Source: an uncultured bacterium (GTDB taxonomy: Bacteria; Bacillota; Clostridia; Lachnospirales; Lachnospiraceae). From it: a DNA stretch of 64,000 bases. Shown here piece by piece: positions 17,128 through 25,531 of this stretch. A model generated the notes under the pieces. The model did no database searches, had not been told where the DNA came from, and saw nothing but the letters and a program-made list of their open reading frames with translations. Position numbers and translations under genes: made by a program. The stretch is from NCBI GenBank assembly GCA_905214875.1, contig CAJMNR010000019.1, positions 5,156-69,155 on the forward strand, read 5' to 3'. How positions within the stretch are numbered: the stretch's first letter is position 1; each line of letters starts with the position of its first letter.

Positions 17128-17766
17128 ATGAAAGAAAGTTTTCTAAAGCTACAAGAAGAAAAGAAGGAACGAATTATAGCGTCGGCCATACATGCCTTTG
17201 CTACCTATGGATATGAAAATGCAAACACGAATCTAATTGCGAAGGATGCAGGTATCAGTGTCGGGAGCTTGTTTCAGTATTTTGATAATAAGGAGGAGCT
17301 TTTCCTTACGATTGTTGATTATTGTTCGGAGTTGCTGATTGCTATATTTTCTGAGATGATCAAAGAGGAGGATTCTTTTTATGAGACTATTGAGAAGATT
17401 GTAGCAAGGATTATCAATGTATCACGAAGTAATCCCGATTTGGTCAAGCTGTATTATGAGATGGCAACTCCCAATAAGAGTGAAATGACCGTTCATTTGG
17501 TAGACAAGTTAGAGCGTGCGTCTTCTAGCAGTTATGAGAAGTTAATAAAAAAAGGACAGGAAGAAGGAATCGTTCGAAGGGATATTGAGCCTGGTGCATT
17601 TGCCTTTTTCTTAGATAACTTATTTGTCATGCTGCAGTACTCTTATAGTTGCGGGTACTATAAAGAGCGCTTTAAATTGTACTTTAAAGGACAGGAGCCT
17701 GAGGAGGATTTGGTGGTAATCGAGCAGTTTATGAAATTTGTAAAGGGGACATTTTCATGCACATAA
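17128..17766 (+). CDS. TetR/AcrR family regulator
   Basis: 212 residues. The N-terminal DNA-binding domain is clear: RIIASAIHAFATYGYENAN, then the recognition helix DAGISVGSLFQYFDNKEELF near residues 45-64. The C-terminal 130 residues are the variable ligand-binding part. GGAGG precedes the ATG; a TTGCAT/TATACT promoter lies at about 17064-17091. It is divergent from the kinase/PLP operon, with a TGAGTGGTCACTCA palindrome over that operon's start site, so it very likely represses it and responds to the substrate or an intermediate. Confidence 0.9.
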   Translation: MKESFLKLQEEKKERIIASAIHAFATYGYENANTNLIAKDAGISVGSLFQYFDNKEELFLTIVDYCSELLIAIFSEMIKEEDSFYETIEKIVARIINVSRSNPDLVKLYYEMATPNKSEMTVHLVDKLERASSSSYEKLIKKGQEEGIVRRDIEPGAFAFFLDNLFVMLQYSYSCGYYKERFKLYFKGQEPEEDLVVIEQFMKFVKGTFSCT

Positions 17767-17823
17767 TGGAAATCACAATTGTTCGTTATGTGAGAATCCA
17801 ACCAAGGCATGAGAAAGAAACGA

Positions 17824-17854
17824 TTGACTCTGACGTTACGTCATAGTGTATCTT
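17824..17854 (+). promoter_or_regulatory. MerR-type promoter with 19-bp spacer and palindrome
   Basis: TTGACT and TATCTT are separated by 19 bp, and the spacer contains the palindrome TGACGTTACGTCA. An over-long spacer with a central dyad is the hallmark of promoters activated by MerR-family proteins; the MerR gene follows at 17887. Confidence 0.75.
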
Positions 17855-17886
17855 CTAAGTAGAGTCTAGGAAACGGAGGAGCGAAA

Positions 17887-18624
17887 ATGAAAATACATGA
17901 GATTGCAAAGCTTACGGGAGTCACCGTGCGAACACTTCATTATTATGATCAGATAGGATTGTTAAAGCCTAAGAAAGTGTCAGAGGCAGGGTATCGAATC
18001 TATGATCAGGAGTCGATTCAGAAGCTGCAACAGATTTTGTTTTTCAGAGAGCTGGAGTTTCCGTTGACTGAGATTAAGGAGATTATGGAGTGTCCTTCTT
18101 ATGACCAGCAGGAGGCATTAAAGAAACAAAGAGAGCTACTGATTAAGAAACGGGAGCATATTGATGGCCTCATAAGACTCGCAGAAGAATCAATCAAAGG
18201 AGTGACCGATATGAAGTTTGAGGCATTTGATCAAAGTGATATGGAAAAAGAGAAGCGTGAGTATGCAAAAGAGGTAAAGGAACGTTGGGGACATACAAAA
18301 GAGTATGAGGAATCTATAGAGAAGCAGAAATCCTATGGCAAGGAACAATGGAATCAGATGAGCGAGGGGGCTTTGGCAATCTTTCGTGCGTTTGGTAAGT
18401 TGATGAAACAAGGAAAGACTCCAGGCAGTAAGGAAGCGCAAGAGCTCACCGGGCAATGGCAGCAGTTTATTACGAATCATTATTATACTTGTACAAAGGA
18501 GATTTTAGCTTCCCTTGGCATGATGTATACGGGGGATGAGAGATTTCGTCGTAATATTGATCAAAGCGGAGAGGGAACGGCACAGTTTGTAGCGGATGCA
18601 ATTGCAATTTACTGTCAGAAATAG
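17887..18624 (+). CDS. TipAL-type MerR family regulator
   Basis: 245 residues: a MerR winged helix (MKIHEIAKLTGVTVRTLHYY, RIYDQESIQKLQQILFF), a linking coiled coil (about 75-110), and a C-terminal TipAS-like antibiotic-recognition domain with KERWGHTKEYEES and a closing FVADAIAIY. Such proteins bind thiopeptides or other drugs and activate their own promoter. The 19-bp-spacer promoter at 17824-17854 supports autoregulation. No efflux gene follows in the same operon; the next gene is DUF445. Confidence 0.9.
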   Translation: MKIHEIAKLTGVTVRTLHYYDQIGLLKPKKVSEAGYRIYDQESIQKLQQILFFRELEFPLTEIKEIMECPSYDQQEALKKQRELLIKKREHIDGLIRLAEESIKGVTDMKFEAFDQSDMEKEKREYAKEVKERWGHTKEYEESIEKQKSYGKEQWNQMSEGALAIFRAFGKLMKQGKTPGSKEAQELTGQWQQFITNHYYTCTKEILASLGMMYTGDERFRRNIDQSGEGTAQFVADAIAIYCQK

Positions 18625-18694
18625 TAGGTAGGTTGACGAAAGAACCATTTTTATGTTTTAATGTGTTTATTTAATAAGTTTGGAGGACACAAGC

Positions 18695-19579
18695 ATGGAA
18701 TGGGTAAAAATTATATCTGGTCCATTAATCGGTGCATTAATTGGATATTGTACAAATTATATTGCGGTTAAAATGTTATTTCGTCCGACGAAACCGGTGA
18801 TGATTGGATCGTTTCGACTGCCATTTACACCAGGAATCATTCCGAAACGTAAACCAGCATTAGCACGTGCAATCGGAAACATGGTCGGAAAGTCATTGGT
18901 TGGAGAGAAGGAAATCAGAGAAATCCTTACTTCTTCCAATATGAAAGAGGCAGTAGTCACAAGCATTACAAATGCAATCGAAGGAACGGTAAAGGAGAAG
19001 TCCATTCGTGAGATTGCTGGACTTGCAATGGATGATGAGAGTTACGAAGCAAAGAAGGCTTCGGCAGTAGATTACGTATCAGATCGAGTGCTAGAAGGTG
19101 TTAAGTCCATCGATATTGCAGAAATTATCGTAAAAGAAGGAACCGAAGCAGTACAACAAATGGGTGGAATGATTGCCATGTTTGTAAATGCTGAGTTGAT
19201 TGCTTCTATTGCAGAGCCGATTGGAAACAAGGTGAACAGCTATATCGATTCCAATGGAAAAGAGCTGATTGTCGGTAAAGTACAGGAGGAAGTTGATTCT
19301 TTAGAGGGAAAGACACTTTCCGAACTTACAGGAATGGAACATATGGATGGCATTGGGGAAATTCTTGGCGAGATGTACGACAAGATGCTTGAGAAAGAAA
19401 TCGGCAATATCGTAAAAGCATTTGATATCTGCGGCATTGTGGAACAAAAGATCAATGATATGGATGTCAAAGAACTAGAACAGTTAATCATGTCTGTTAT
19501 GAAACACGAATTAGGCGTGATTGTAAATCTAGGTGCGCTGATCGGATTCGTATTAGGATTAATTAATTTATTATTTTAG
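18695..19579 (+). CDS. DUF445 family membrane-anchored protein
   Basis: 294 residues. One hydrophobic helix near the N-terminus (ISGPLIGALIGYCTNYIAVK) and one at the C-terminus (LGALIGFVLGLINLLF) bracket a large soluble, helical middle. The conserved FTPGIIPKRKPALARAIG segment lies near residue 45. YheB of Bacillus is a relative; function unknown. The ATG at 18695 is eight bases after GGAGG; a TTG at 18680 is less likely. Terminator at 19587. Confidence 0.85.
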   Translation: MEWVKIISGPLIGALIGYCTNYIAVKMLFRPTKPVMIGSFRLPFTPGIIPKRKPALARAIGNMVGKSLVGEKEIREILTSSNMKEAVVTSITNAIEGTVKEKSIREIAGLAMDDESYEAKKASAVDYVSDRVLEGVKSIDIAEIIVKEGTEAVQQMGGMIAMFVNAELIASIAEPIGNKVNSYIDSNGKELIVGKVQEEVDSLEGKTLSELTGMEHMDGIGEILGEMYDKMLEKEIGNIVKAFDICGIVEQKINDMDVKELEQLIMSVMKHELGVIVNLGALIGFVLGLINLLF

Positions 19580-19586
19580 TATATAA

Positions 19587-19628
19587 GGCTGTCGCATAGA
19601 TGGAAAATCTGTGCGATGGCTGTTTTTT
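19587..19628 (+). terminator. Intrinsic terminator after DUF445 gene
   Basis: AGGCTGTCGCATAGA pairs, with wobbles, with TCTGTGCGATGGCTG and is followed by six T. Confidence 0.75.
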
Positions 19629-19734
19629 ATTGTTTCGGAAGAACTCCATAACAATTAAAAACGTTCGGCAAGGATGCACACACCCGTAAGGAAGAAGTCG
19701 TTGTGGTATACTTATGGAAAGGAGGTTTGGTGGT

Positions 19735-20604
19735 ATGCATAAAGTAATGGCGAAGGGAATCTTATCTGCACAAAATGGCATGAATATATATCGCGGTTGT
19801 TCGCATGGATGCATCTATTGTGATGCGAGGAGTCGATGCTATCAGATGAATCATTTATTTGAGGATATTGAGATTAAGGAAAATGCCCCTGAATTGTTAG
19901 AGCAGGCGTTAAGAAAGAAACGTAAGAAGTGTATGATTGGAACCGGAGCAATGAGTGACCCCTATCTACATATAGAGGAGAATCTAAAACTTACGAGAAG
20001 GTGTCTTGAATTAATCAAAGAATATGGATTTGGGCTGGCAATTCAGACGAAGTCGACAAGGATATTACGGGATTTAGATCTACTTAAGGCAATCAACGAG
20101 AATGCAAAATGTGTGGTGCAGATGACACTTACTACCTTTGACGAGACATTATGCAAGAAGATTGAGCCAAATGTAAGTACAACAAGAGAGCGTTTTGAAG
20201 CGCTTAAGGTATTTCGTGACAATAACATACCGACGGTTGTATGGCTAGATCCGATCCTTCCAGGAATCAATGACACGAAAGAAAATTTAATGGGGATCTT
20301 ATCGTATTGCATTGAGGCAAAGGTATATGGAATCCTTTGTTTTGGAATGGGACTAACGCTTCGAGATGGGAATCGTGAATATTTTTATCAGAAGCTGGAT
20401 GAATTGTTTCCTGGAAAGAAAGAATGGTATCGTAAGAAATATGGCAATCGATATGAAGTAAATAGTGATAAGAATGAAGAGCTGATGAACATATTTTATG
20501 AGACATGTAAGAAGCATGAAATTGTATGTCAAGTCGATGAGCTGTTTCGGTATTTTAAAGAATATCCGAAAGAGGATGGTCAGCTTAGCTTATTTGATCT
20601 GTAA
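19735..20604 (+). CDS. Radical SAM protein of the SPL-like family
   Basis: 289 residues. The iron-sulfur cluster motif is RGCSHGCIYCDARSRCY near residue 22 (CxxxCxxC), with the TGAMSDPYLHIEE segment and QTKSTRILRDLDLL that are found in spore-photoproduct-lyase-related 'Rv2578c/SplB-like' proteins. It is shorter than true SplB and may not repair DNA. AAAGGAGG lies before the ATG. The C-terminal 70 residues are charged and end in QLSLFDL, which resembles a beta-clamp-binding peptide and would fit a DNA-related role. That last point is speculation. Confidence 0.8.
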   Translation: MHKVMAKGILSAQNGMNIYRGCSHGCIYCDARSRCYQMNHLFEDIEIKENAPELLEQALRKKRKKCMIGTGAMSDPYLHIEENLKLTRRCLELIKEYGFGLAIQTKSTRILRDLDLLKAINENAKCVVQMTLTTFDETLCKKIEPNVSTTRERFEALKVFRDNNIPTVVWLDPILPGINDTKENLMGILSYCIEAKVYGILCFGMGLTLRDGNREYFYQKLDELFPGKKEWYRKKYGNRYEVNSDKNEELMNIFYETCKKHEIVCQVDELFRYFKEYPKEDGQLSLFDL

Positions 20605-20662
20605 TAAAAATAGTTCTCCTCGGTAATGCTACTTACGTAAGAACGAAAGGAGAAACTATATT

Positions 20663-21223
20663 ATGAGATACTTTAAATCACTTATTAAGCTAGCGTTAGG
20701 GACTGCATTGATCTTTACAATCTTTTGCCCATCCATGGTTGCCAATGCAACAGAAGGACAAACACCGGCTCCCACACAAAAGGCTGAGAAAAAGGCAGAA
20801 GCCAAAGACGACATCTTAACAGTTATTTCAAATAAGAAAGAGTTGTCCACATTAGTAGGAGCACTAAAGGCAGCAGGCCTAATTGATGCATTAGAGGGAG
20901 AAGGACCATTTACCTTATTTGCCCCAAGCAATGCAGCATTTGAACAAATTCCTAAAGAGACATTAGAAAAATTGTTAAAGCCAGAGAATAAAGATAAGTT
21001 AGAAGAAGTCTTAACATATCATGTATTTGCAGGAAATCTTCCAGCAGTGACAGCAGAAAAGTTGAATGGCAAAGAGATTACCATGCTAAACAACAAGCCA
21101 GTCAAAGTAACAATGAAAAATGGCGTACTTTATCTAAATGATGCAAGAGTCCTTACAAAAGACATTAAGGCATCCAATGGTGTAATTCATGTGATTGACA
21201 TGGTATTGGTACCAACAAGCTAA
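20663..21223 (+). CDS. Secreted fasciclin-domain protein
   Basis: 186 residues. A signal peptide (KSLIKLALGTALIFTIFCPS, probable cut after ANA near residue 29) is followed by a Lys/Ala/Pro-rich spacer and one fasciclin (FAS1) domain from about 50 to 185, with the family motifs GPFTLFAPSNAAFEQIP and LTYHVFAG and the closing NGVIHVIDMVLVP. It is likely an extracellular adhesion or matrix protein. The adjacent DUF1275 gene starts nine bases after its stop. Confidence 0.9.
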   Translation: MRYFKSLIKLALGTALIFTIFCPSMVANATEGQTPAPTQKAEKKAEAKDDILTVISNKKELSTLVGALKAAGLIDALEGEGPFTLFAPSNAAFEQIPKETLEKLLKPENKDKLEEVLTYHVFAGNLPAVTAEKLNGKEITMLNNKPVKVTMKNGVLYLNDARVLTKDIKASNGVIHVIDMVLVPTS

Positions 21224-21232
21224 ATAATACGT

Positions 21233-21916
21233 ATGTTTCAGTTCGGGAAAATAAGAAAAATATCGGAGTCTCTTGTAACAGCTTTGCTGCTTGCATTTGT
21301 TGGAGGATATCTTGATATCTATACGTATCTTGCCAGGGGAAAGGTGTTTGCCAATACCCAGACAGGGAATTTAGTACTTCTCGGCTACAGCATTGCAGAG
21401 GGCAATGGAAAGAAAGTCATATATTACAGTTTGTCAATCTTATTTTTTTCTTTGGGCGTTGCCCTTGCAAAGCTGGTTGAGTATAAGTTTCATGAGAACC
21501 ATGAGTTTTTATGGATCCATGTAACGCTAGGAATGGAGATGGCCGCATTATTTGCGGTTATGTTTATTCCTAATGGCAAGCATAATGTACTTGCTAATAT
21601 TATTGTCTCTTTTGTATGCGCCTTACAGGTGCAGAGCTTTCGGAAAGTAAACGGGAACGCGTATTCCACGACCATGTTTACTGGAAATTTAAAGAATGCT
21701 GCAGAACGGTTGTCTCATTATGCCATCACAAAGGACAAGGATGCACTGAAAAATGGATTCATCTATATGGCGGTAATTATCATGTTCGTATTGGGGGCAG
21801 GAGTGGGAGATTTGCTCACGCGTGCCTATAAACAAATGGCAGTAGGATTTGTTGATCTTGTTCTTGGAGTGGTGTTTATTTTGTTATTTCTTGAAAAAAT
21901 GCAGAGCAAAACATAG
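21233..21916 (+). CDS. DUF1275 (YoaK) family membrane protein
   Basis: 227 residues, six membrane helices, beginning SLVTALLLAFVGGYLDIYTY, followed by the family's TQTGNLVLLGYSIAEG and VNGNAYSTTMFTGNLKN segments. Function unknown; a transport role has been suggested for the family. The ATG is nine bases after the fasciclin stop and has no visible Shine-Dalgarno, so translation probably depends on coupling to the upstream gene. Confidence 0.85.
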   Translation: MFQFGKIRKISESLVTALLLAFVGGYLDIYTYLARGKVFANTQTGNLVLLGYSIAEGNGKKVIYYSLSILFFSLGVALAKLVEYKFHENHEFLWIHVTLGMEMAALFAVMFIPNGKHNVLANIIVSFVCALQVQSFRKVNGNAYSTTMFTGNLKNAAERLSHYAITKDKDALKNGFIYMAVIIMFVLGAGVGDLLTRAYKQMAVGFVDLVLGVVFILLFLEKMQSKT

Positions 21917-22015
21917 ACGAGAGTATAAGAAAAACTTTATTTTTTTATGATGTGTTCTGTGTTAAAATAAGAAAAATATGACATAAGATAAAGTGCAGAG
22001 ATATTAGAGGGCTAT

Positions 22016-23767
22016 ATGAGAACTAAGAAAAGAGAAACAAGCCAAGTGCGGGAGGATAGGTACGAAAAGGTATTTCTTAAAGTTTTACCTAGGGTATATT
22101 TTATAATACTTTTTGTAATGCTTGGAATGCTTCTTTTTAATCGCATTACGTGTGAAAAAGATGATGTTGGCTTTGGACTGAATAGCTATCAGTCAGTTAC
22201 CGATGATTTGTTTCAAGAGAATGGAGAAAAATTTGAGCTTGATAAGATTCATACATATAAAATGGATCAAGATGGAATGGTTAGTATGTTTTATAGGATT
22301 CCAGGAGACCTTGTGAAAGATGAAACAATTCTATTTCGTAGTGAGAACGCCTATGTAAAAGCATATTTAGATGGGATAATATGCTATGAAACAGATATGA
22401 AGAAGGGGCGATTTTATAATCGGTCACCGGGAATACGATGGAATTTTATTACGATCGATGACAAAGATGCGTCAAAGATATTAGAAGTGAAAATTAAGCC
22501 AGCATATAAAGACGGCAGGGCAAAGGTGGATTTATTCTTTTTTGGCGATCGTGCAACTATGATTATTAATTTTATAAAGATAAAGGGATTAGCAGTATTT
22601 TTTTGTATCTTAATGTATGTAGTCGGTATTATCTATTTAATTACAAATTATATATTGAATCAATATCAGCAAGAGAAAGACTTGAGTCTATTTTATCTGG
22701 GCTTATTTGCAATGATTTCATCGTTATGGGCATTGATTGAAACAAATATATTCCAGTTTTTTATTCATGATGTGCAGTTTTTACAACTTTTAAGCAGCAT
22801 GTTGTTAGTTGCAGGACCGATACCATTGTTTATGTATATGGAAGAAGTATACCATCTCTTCCAATATCGAGTTATTAGAGTTCTTGGAGCAATTAATGTA
22901 TTGTATTTAGTGTTTTCGACGGTAGCACAATTATTAGAATTGAGAGATTACCATCAGATGCTGAATTTGGTTCTGATGAATTATGCTGTTATTCTAATTA
23001 CGATGATCGGTTGTGTGATTCGTGAAGCAGTAAAAAATAGGAGAAGCAAGGGAAAGAATGACAAATATGTTGATTATATTATGCAACAATCGGGGATGAT
23101 TACATTATGGTTCGCAATTACAATTGACTATTGCAGATATCTTTTGTATGATGTAATGGACCGTGCATTGGTTACAAGGGGCGGACTTGTAATATTTGTC
23201 ATATTCCTTGGTATTGGTACGATGTATCGTTTGACGCAGCTTGTTAAGCAAGGACGTGATTCTGAGTTGATTAGCAGGCTGGCATATCACGATGGACTTA
23301 CGAATGTAGGAAACCGTACGGCATATACAGAGCGATTAGATGCATTGGCACAACAAATAGCGAGAGAATCTTGTGGTATCATCTTATTTGATATCAATAA
23401 TTTGAAACGTGCCAATGATTCTTTTGGGCATCAGTATGGTGATATCTTAATCAAAGATGCAGCAGAAATCATTCAGCGAAGCTTTGGTAGAGTAGGAGAG
23501 ATTTACAGGATTGGTGGAGACGAGTTCACCTGCCTGATTGTAAATAATCATCCCGAAGAGTCCTATACGACCGCAATTGAGAGATTCCACTTGTTGATTG
23601 AAGAGTCTAACAGGGATAGGGAATTTCCAATATCAATCGCACATGGTAAGGCGTATTGCAGAACGCTTACAAGAGAGAATCTAAAGTTAAGTGAGAAAGA
23701 TGCGGATGCTGACATGTATAGGAATAAGGCAGAAATGAAAAAGCAGGAAGCCGATGCAAAATTGTAG
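22016..23767 (+). CDS. Membrane diguanylate cyclase (7TM sensor + GGDEF)
   Basis: 583 residues. An N-terminal helix (YFIILFVMLGMLLFN) leads to an extracellular region of about 140 residues, then seven hydrophobic segments (about 185-400), the 7TMR-DISM arrangement, and a C-terminal GGDEF domain. The signature is intact (YRIGGDEFT near residue 500) after LAYHDGLTNVGNRTAYTERL. The inhibitory RxxD site is not present in its usual place (RVGE instead), so product inhibition may be weak. It makes cyclic-di-GMP in response to an unknown external signal. Confidence 0.9.
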   Translation: MRTKKRETSQVREDRYEKVFLKVLPRVYFIILFVMLGMLLFNRITCEKDDVGFGLNSYQSVTDDLFQENGEKFELDKIHTYKMDQDGMVSMFYRIPGDLVKDETILFRSENAYVKAYLDGIICYETDMKKGRFYNRSPGIRWNFITIDDKDASKILEVKIKPAYKDGRAKVDLFFFGDRATMIINFIKIKGLAVFFCILMYVVGIIYLITNYILNQYQQEKDLSLFYLGLFAMISSLWALIETNIFQFFIHDVQFLQLLSSMLLVAGPIPLFMYMEEVYHLFQYRVIRVLGAINVLYLVFSTVAQLLELRDYHQMLNLVLMNYAVILITMIGCVIREAVKNRRSKGKNDKYVDYIMQQSGMITLWFAITIDYCRYLLYDVMDRALVTRGGLVIFVIFLGIGTMYRLTQLVKQGRDSELISRLAYHDGLTNVGNRTAYTERLDALAQQIARESCGIILFDINNLKRANDSFGHQYGDILIKDAAEIIQRSFGRVGEIYRIGGDEFTCLIVNNHPEESYTTAIERFHLLIEESNRDREFPISIAHGKAYCRTLTRENLKLSEKDADADMYRNKAEMKKQEADAKL

Positions 23768-23770
23768 TAG

Positions 23771-23820
23771 AAAAGAGCAATTGCGAATTATATTTTAATA
23801 ATTTGTAATTGCTCTTTTTT
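23771..23820 (+). terminator. Intrinsic terminator after the diguanylate cyclase gene
   Basis: AAAAGAGCAATT pairs with AATTGCTCTTTT and is followed by a T-run. Confidence 0.75.
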
Positions 23821-23924
23821 TGTTGAAGAGGAGAAGGCTCTATTGCGAGCTCATTCCTTCCAATAAAAACACTCCCCTAAAGATAGTGCACGAACAAAAT
23901 ATAACTGAAATAGGAGGAATTAGA

Positions 23925-24797
23925 ATGTTAGAAATAGCAAGAAAGAGGAAATGGATCGTAGATGTCATTGTCGAAATTGTAGGTAGCATGTTAATTGCAC
24001 TGGCACTTTATAATTTTGCATTGATGGCTAAGTTCCCAATGACCGGTTTTTCTGGAATTTCAATGATCTTGTACCGACTGTTTGGACTTCCAATCGGTTT
24101 ATCGACCATTATATTGAATATACCGGTTGCAATACTATGTTATAAATTATTAGGACGTGGATTTTTCTTCCGTTCGATTCGTTGTATGGTTATTTCATCA
24201 CTGATTATTGATTATGTGGCTCCATTACTTCCTGTATATGAAGGAGATCGACTTCTTGCAGCAATCTGTACAGGTGTGCTTGGAGGTTTAGGATATGCAA
24301 TGATTTATATGCGTAATTCCTCAACAGGTGGTTCGGATTTTATCATTATGTCTGTAAAAGCAATAAAGCCACATATCTCCTTAGGAAAGATTGCGTTCTT
24401 ATCAGATGTAGGAATCATTCTTGTAGGCGGAATTATTTTTAAGGATATGGATGGTGTTGTATATGGTATGATTATCAACTATATTTTTGCAATCATGGTA
24501 GATAAGGTTATGTATGGTATGAATTCAGGAAAAGTAGCTCTTATTATTACGGACCATGGAAAAGCTGTTGCGGATATGATTGATGAGACTTGTGGACGTG
24601 GTTCAACGATTATTGATGCAAAGGGTGGCTATAAGCAGGAAGACAGAGATGTCGTTATGTGTGCTTGTAGTACGAAAGAGATGTACCTTGTAGAGCAGTC
24701 GGTAAAACAGATTGATAAATCCTCCTTTATCATCATTATGGAATCAAATGAGGTATTAGGAGAAGGATTTAAAAATACGAGAGTAGCACAATTATAG
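23925..24797 (+). CDS. YitT family membrane protein (DUF161 + DUF2179), second copy
   Basis: 290 residues. Five membrane segments, starting with IVGSMLIALALYNFALMAK, the MRNSSTGGSDFIIMSVKA loop and the C-terminal DUF2179 domain (KVALIITDHGKAVADMIDE, then IDKSSFIIIMESNEVLGEGF). The start at 23925 follows TAGGAGG by seven bases; the frame is open further upstream without a signal. It is only distantly like the copy at 3096. Function unknown. Confidence 0.85.
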   Translation: MLEIARKRKWIVDVIVEIVGSMLIALALYNFALMAKFPMTGFSGISMILYRLFGLPIGLSTIILNIPVAILCYKLLGRGFFFRSIRCMVISSLIIDYVAPLLPVYEGDRLLAAICTGVLGGLGYAMIYMRNSSTGGSDFIIMSVKAIKPHISLGKIAFLSDVGIILVGGIIFKDMDGVVYGMIINYIFAIMVDKVMYGMNSGKVALIITDHGKAVADMIDETCGRGSTIIDAKGGYKQEDRDVVMCACSTKEMYLVEQSVKQIDKSSFIIIMESNEVLGEGFKNTRVAQL

Positions 24798-24868
24798 GGA
24801 GCTAGTAGTATTTAGCGAGAACGAAAGCTTTGTGAGATTTGCTGTCATAAAGGAAGAATGATTTTTAT

Positions 24869-24948
24869 GTAAATGGCTACCGCACTTATAGCGTATAGTG
24901 ATTAAGTTTCATCACTACAGGCTAAGGGTGCGGTAGCCATTTTTTTTA
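24869..24948 (+). terminator. Long-armed terminator after the second YitT gene
   Basis: AAATGGCTACCGCAC pairs with GTGCGGTAGCCATTT around an internal small hairpin (AGTGAT/ATCACT), followed by a long T-run. Confidence 0.75.
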
Positions 24949-24962
24949 TTAATACTGCAAAA

Positions 24963-25376
24963 TTATTTGTTCATGTTTTCTTTTAGATATGCATCTAGGA
25001 TTTCTGCACAATCTTCTACGCAGCCTCGGCATGAACGTAGTACTTTTCCTGTTGTTCTGCCTTTGAGTTCGCTGCAGTAATATGATGAATTCTTATCTTG
25101 GAATGCCTTTGCAAGCGGTTCAAGGTATTCTTTTGTTTCTTCTGTCAGTTCGGCAGGAGATTCTAAGTTTTTATGACCATTTGCAAAATTCGCAATCGCA
25201 AACATGCCCATGACAGCACCACAGTAGTCATTATGAGCGCCGCCACCGTATTGTTTGGAAATTGCCTTAGCAGTTTCCTCGTCAAGACCGGCGATGTCTT
25301 TAAATGCACAAACGATAGCTTGGGAACAATTACAACGGTTGCTGTGATATTGCGCAGCAGTTTCTTTTCTTGTCAT
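24963..25376 (-). CDS. C_GCAxxG_C_C family protein
   Basis: 137 residues with a family-type set of spaced cysteines: NRCNCSQAIVCAF near residue 15, YCGAVMGM near 52, and CRGCVEDCAEILDAYL at the C-terminus. The family (also called CGCAxxGCC) is assumed to bind metal or an iron-sulfur cluster and to act in redox reactions; no reaction is proven. AGGAGG precedes the ATG. It is a single-gene unit. Confidence 0.85.
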   Translation of the reverse strand: MTRKETAAQYHSNRCNCSQAIVCAFKDIAGLDEETAKAISKQYGGGAHNDYCGAVMGMFAIANFANGHKNLESPAELTEETKEYLEPLAKAFQDKNSSYYCSELKGRTTGKVLRSCRGCVEDCAEILDAYLKENMNK

Positions 25377-25456
25377 TTTTAAATATCCTCCTGTTATTAT
25401 GTAGTATCTACCTTAGTATGCCATGAATGAAAGTAAAAAAACAGTGACTAAGTCAC

Positions 25457-25507
25457 AAAAAAGTGGTTGTTACGCATAGGTATGACTAGCGTAACAACCA
25501 CTTTTTT
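25457..25507. terminator. Bidirectional terminator
   Basis: AAAAAAGTGGTTGTTACGC pairs perfectly with GCGTAACAACCACTTTTTT. It lies 25 bp downstream of the DUF5692 stop and also fences off the C_GCAxxG_C_C promoter. Confidence 0.85.
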
Positions 25508-25531
25508 GTATAAGTAATCGATTTACAGAAC

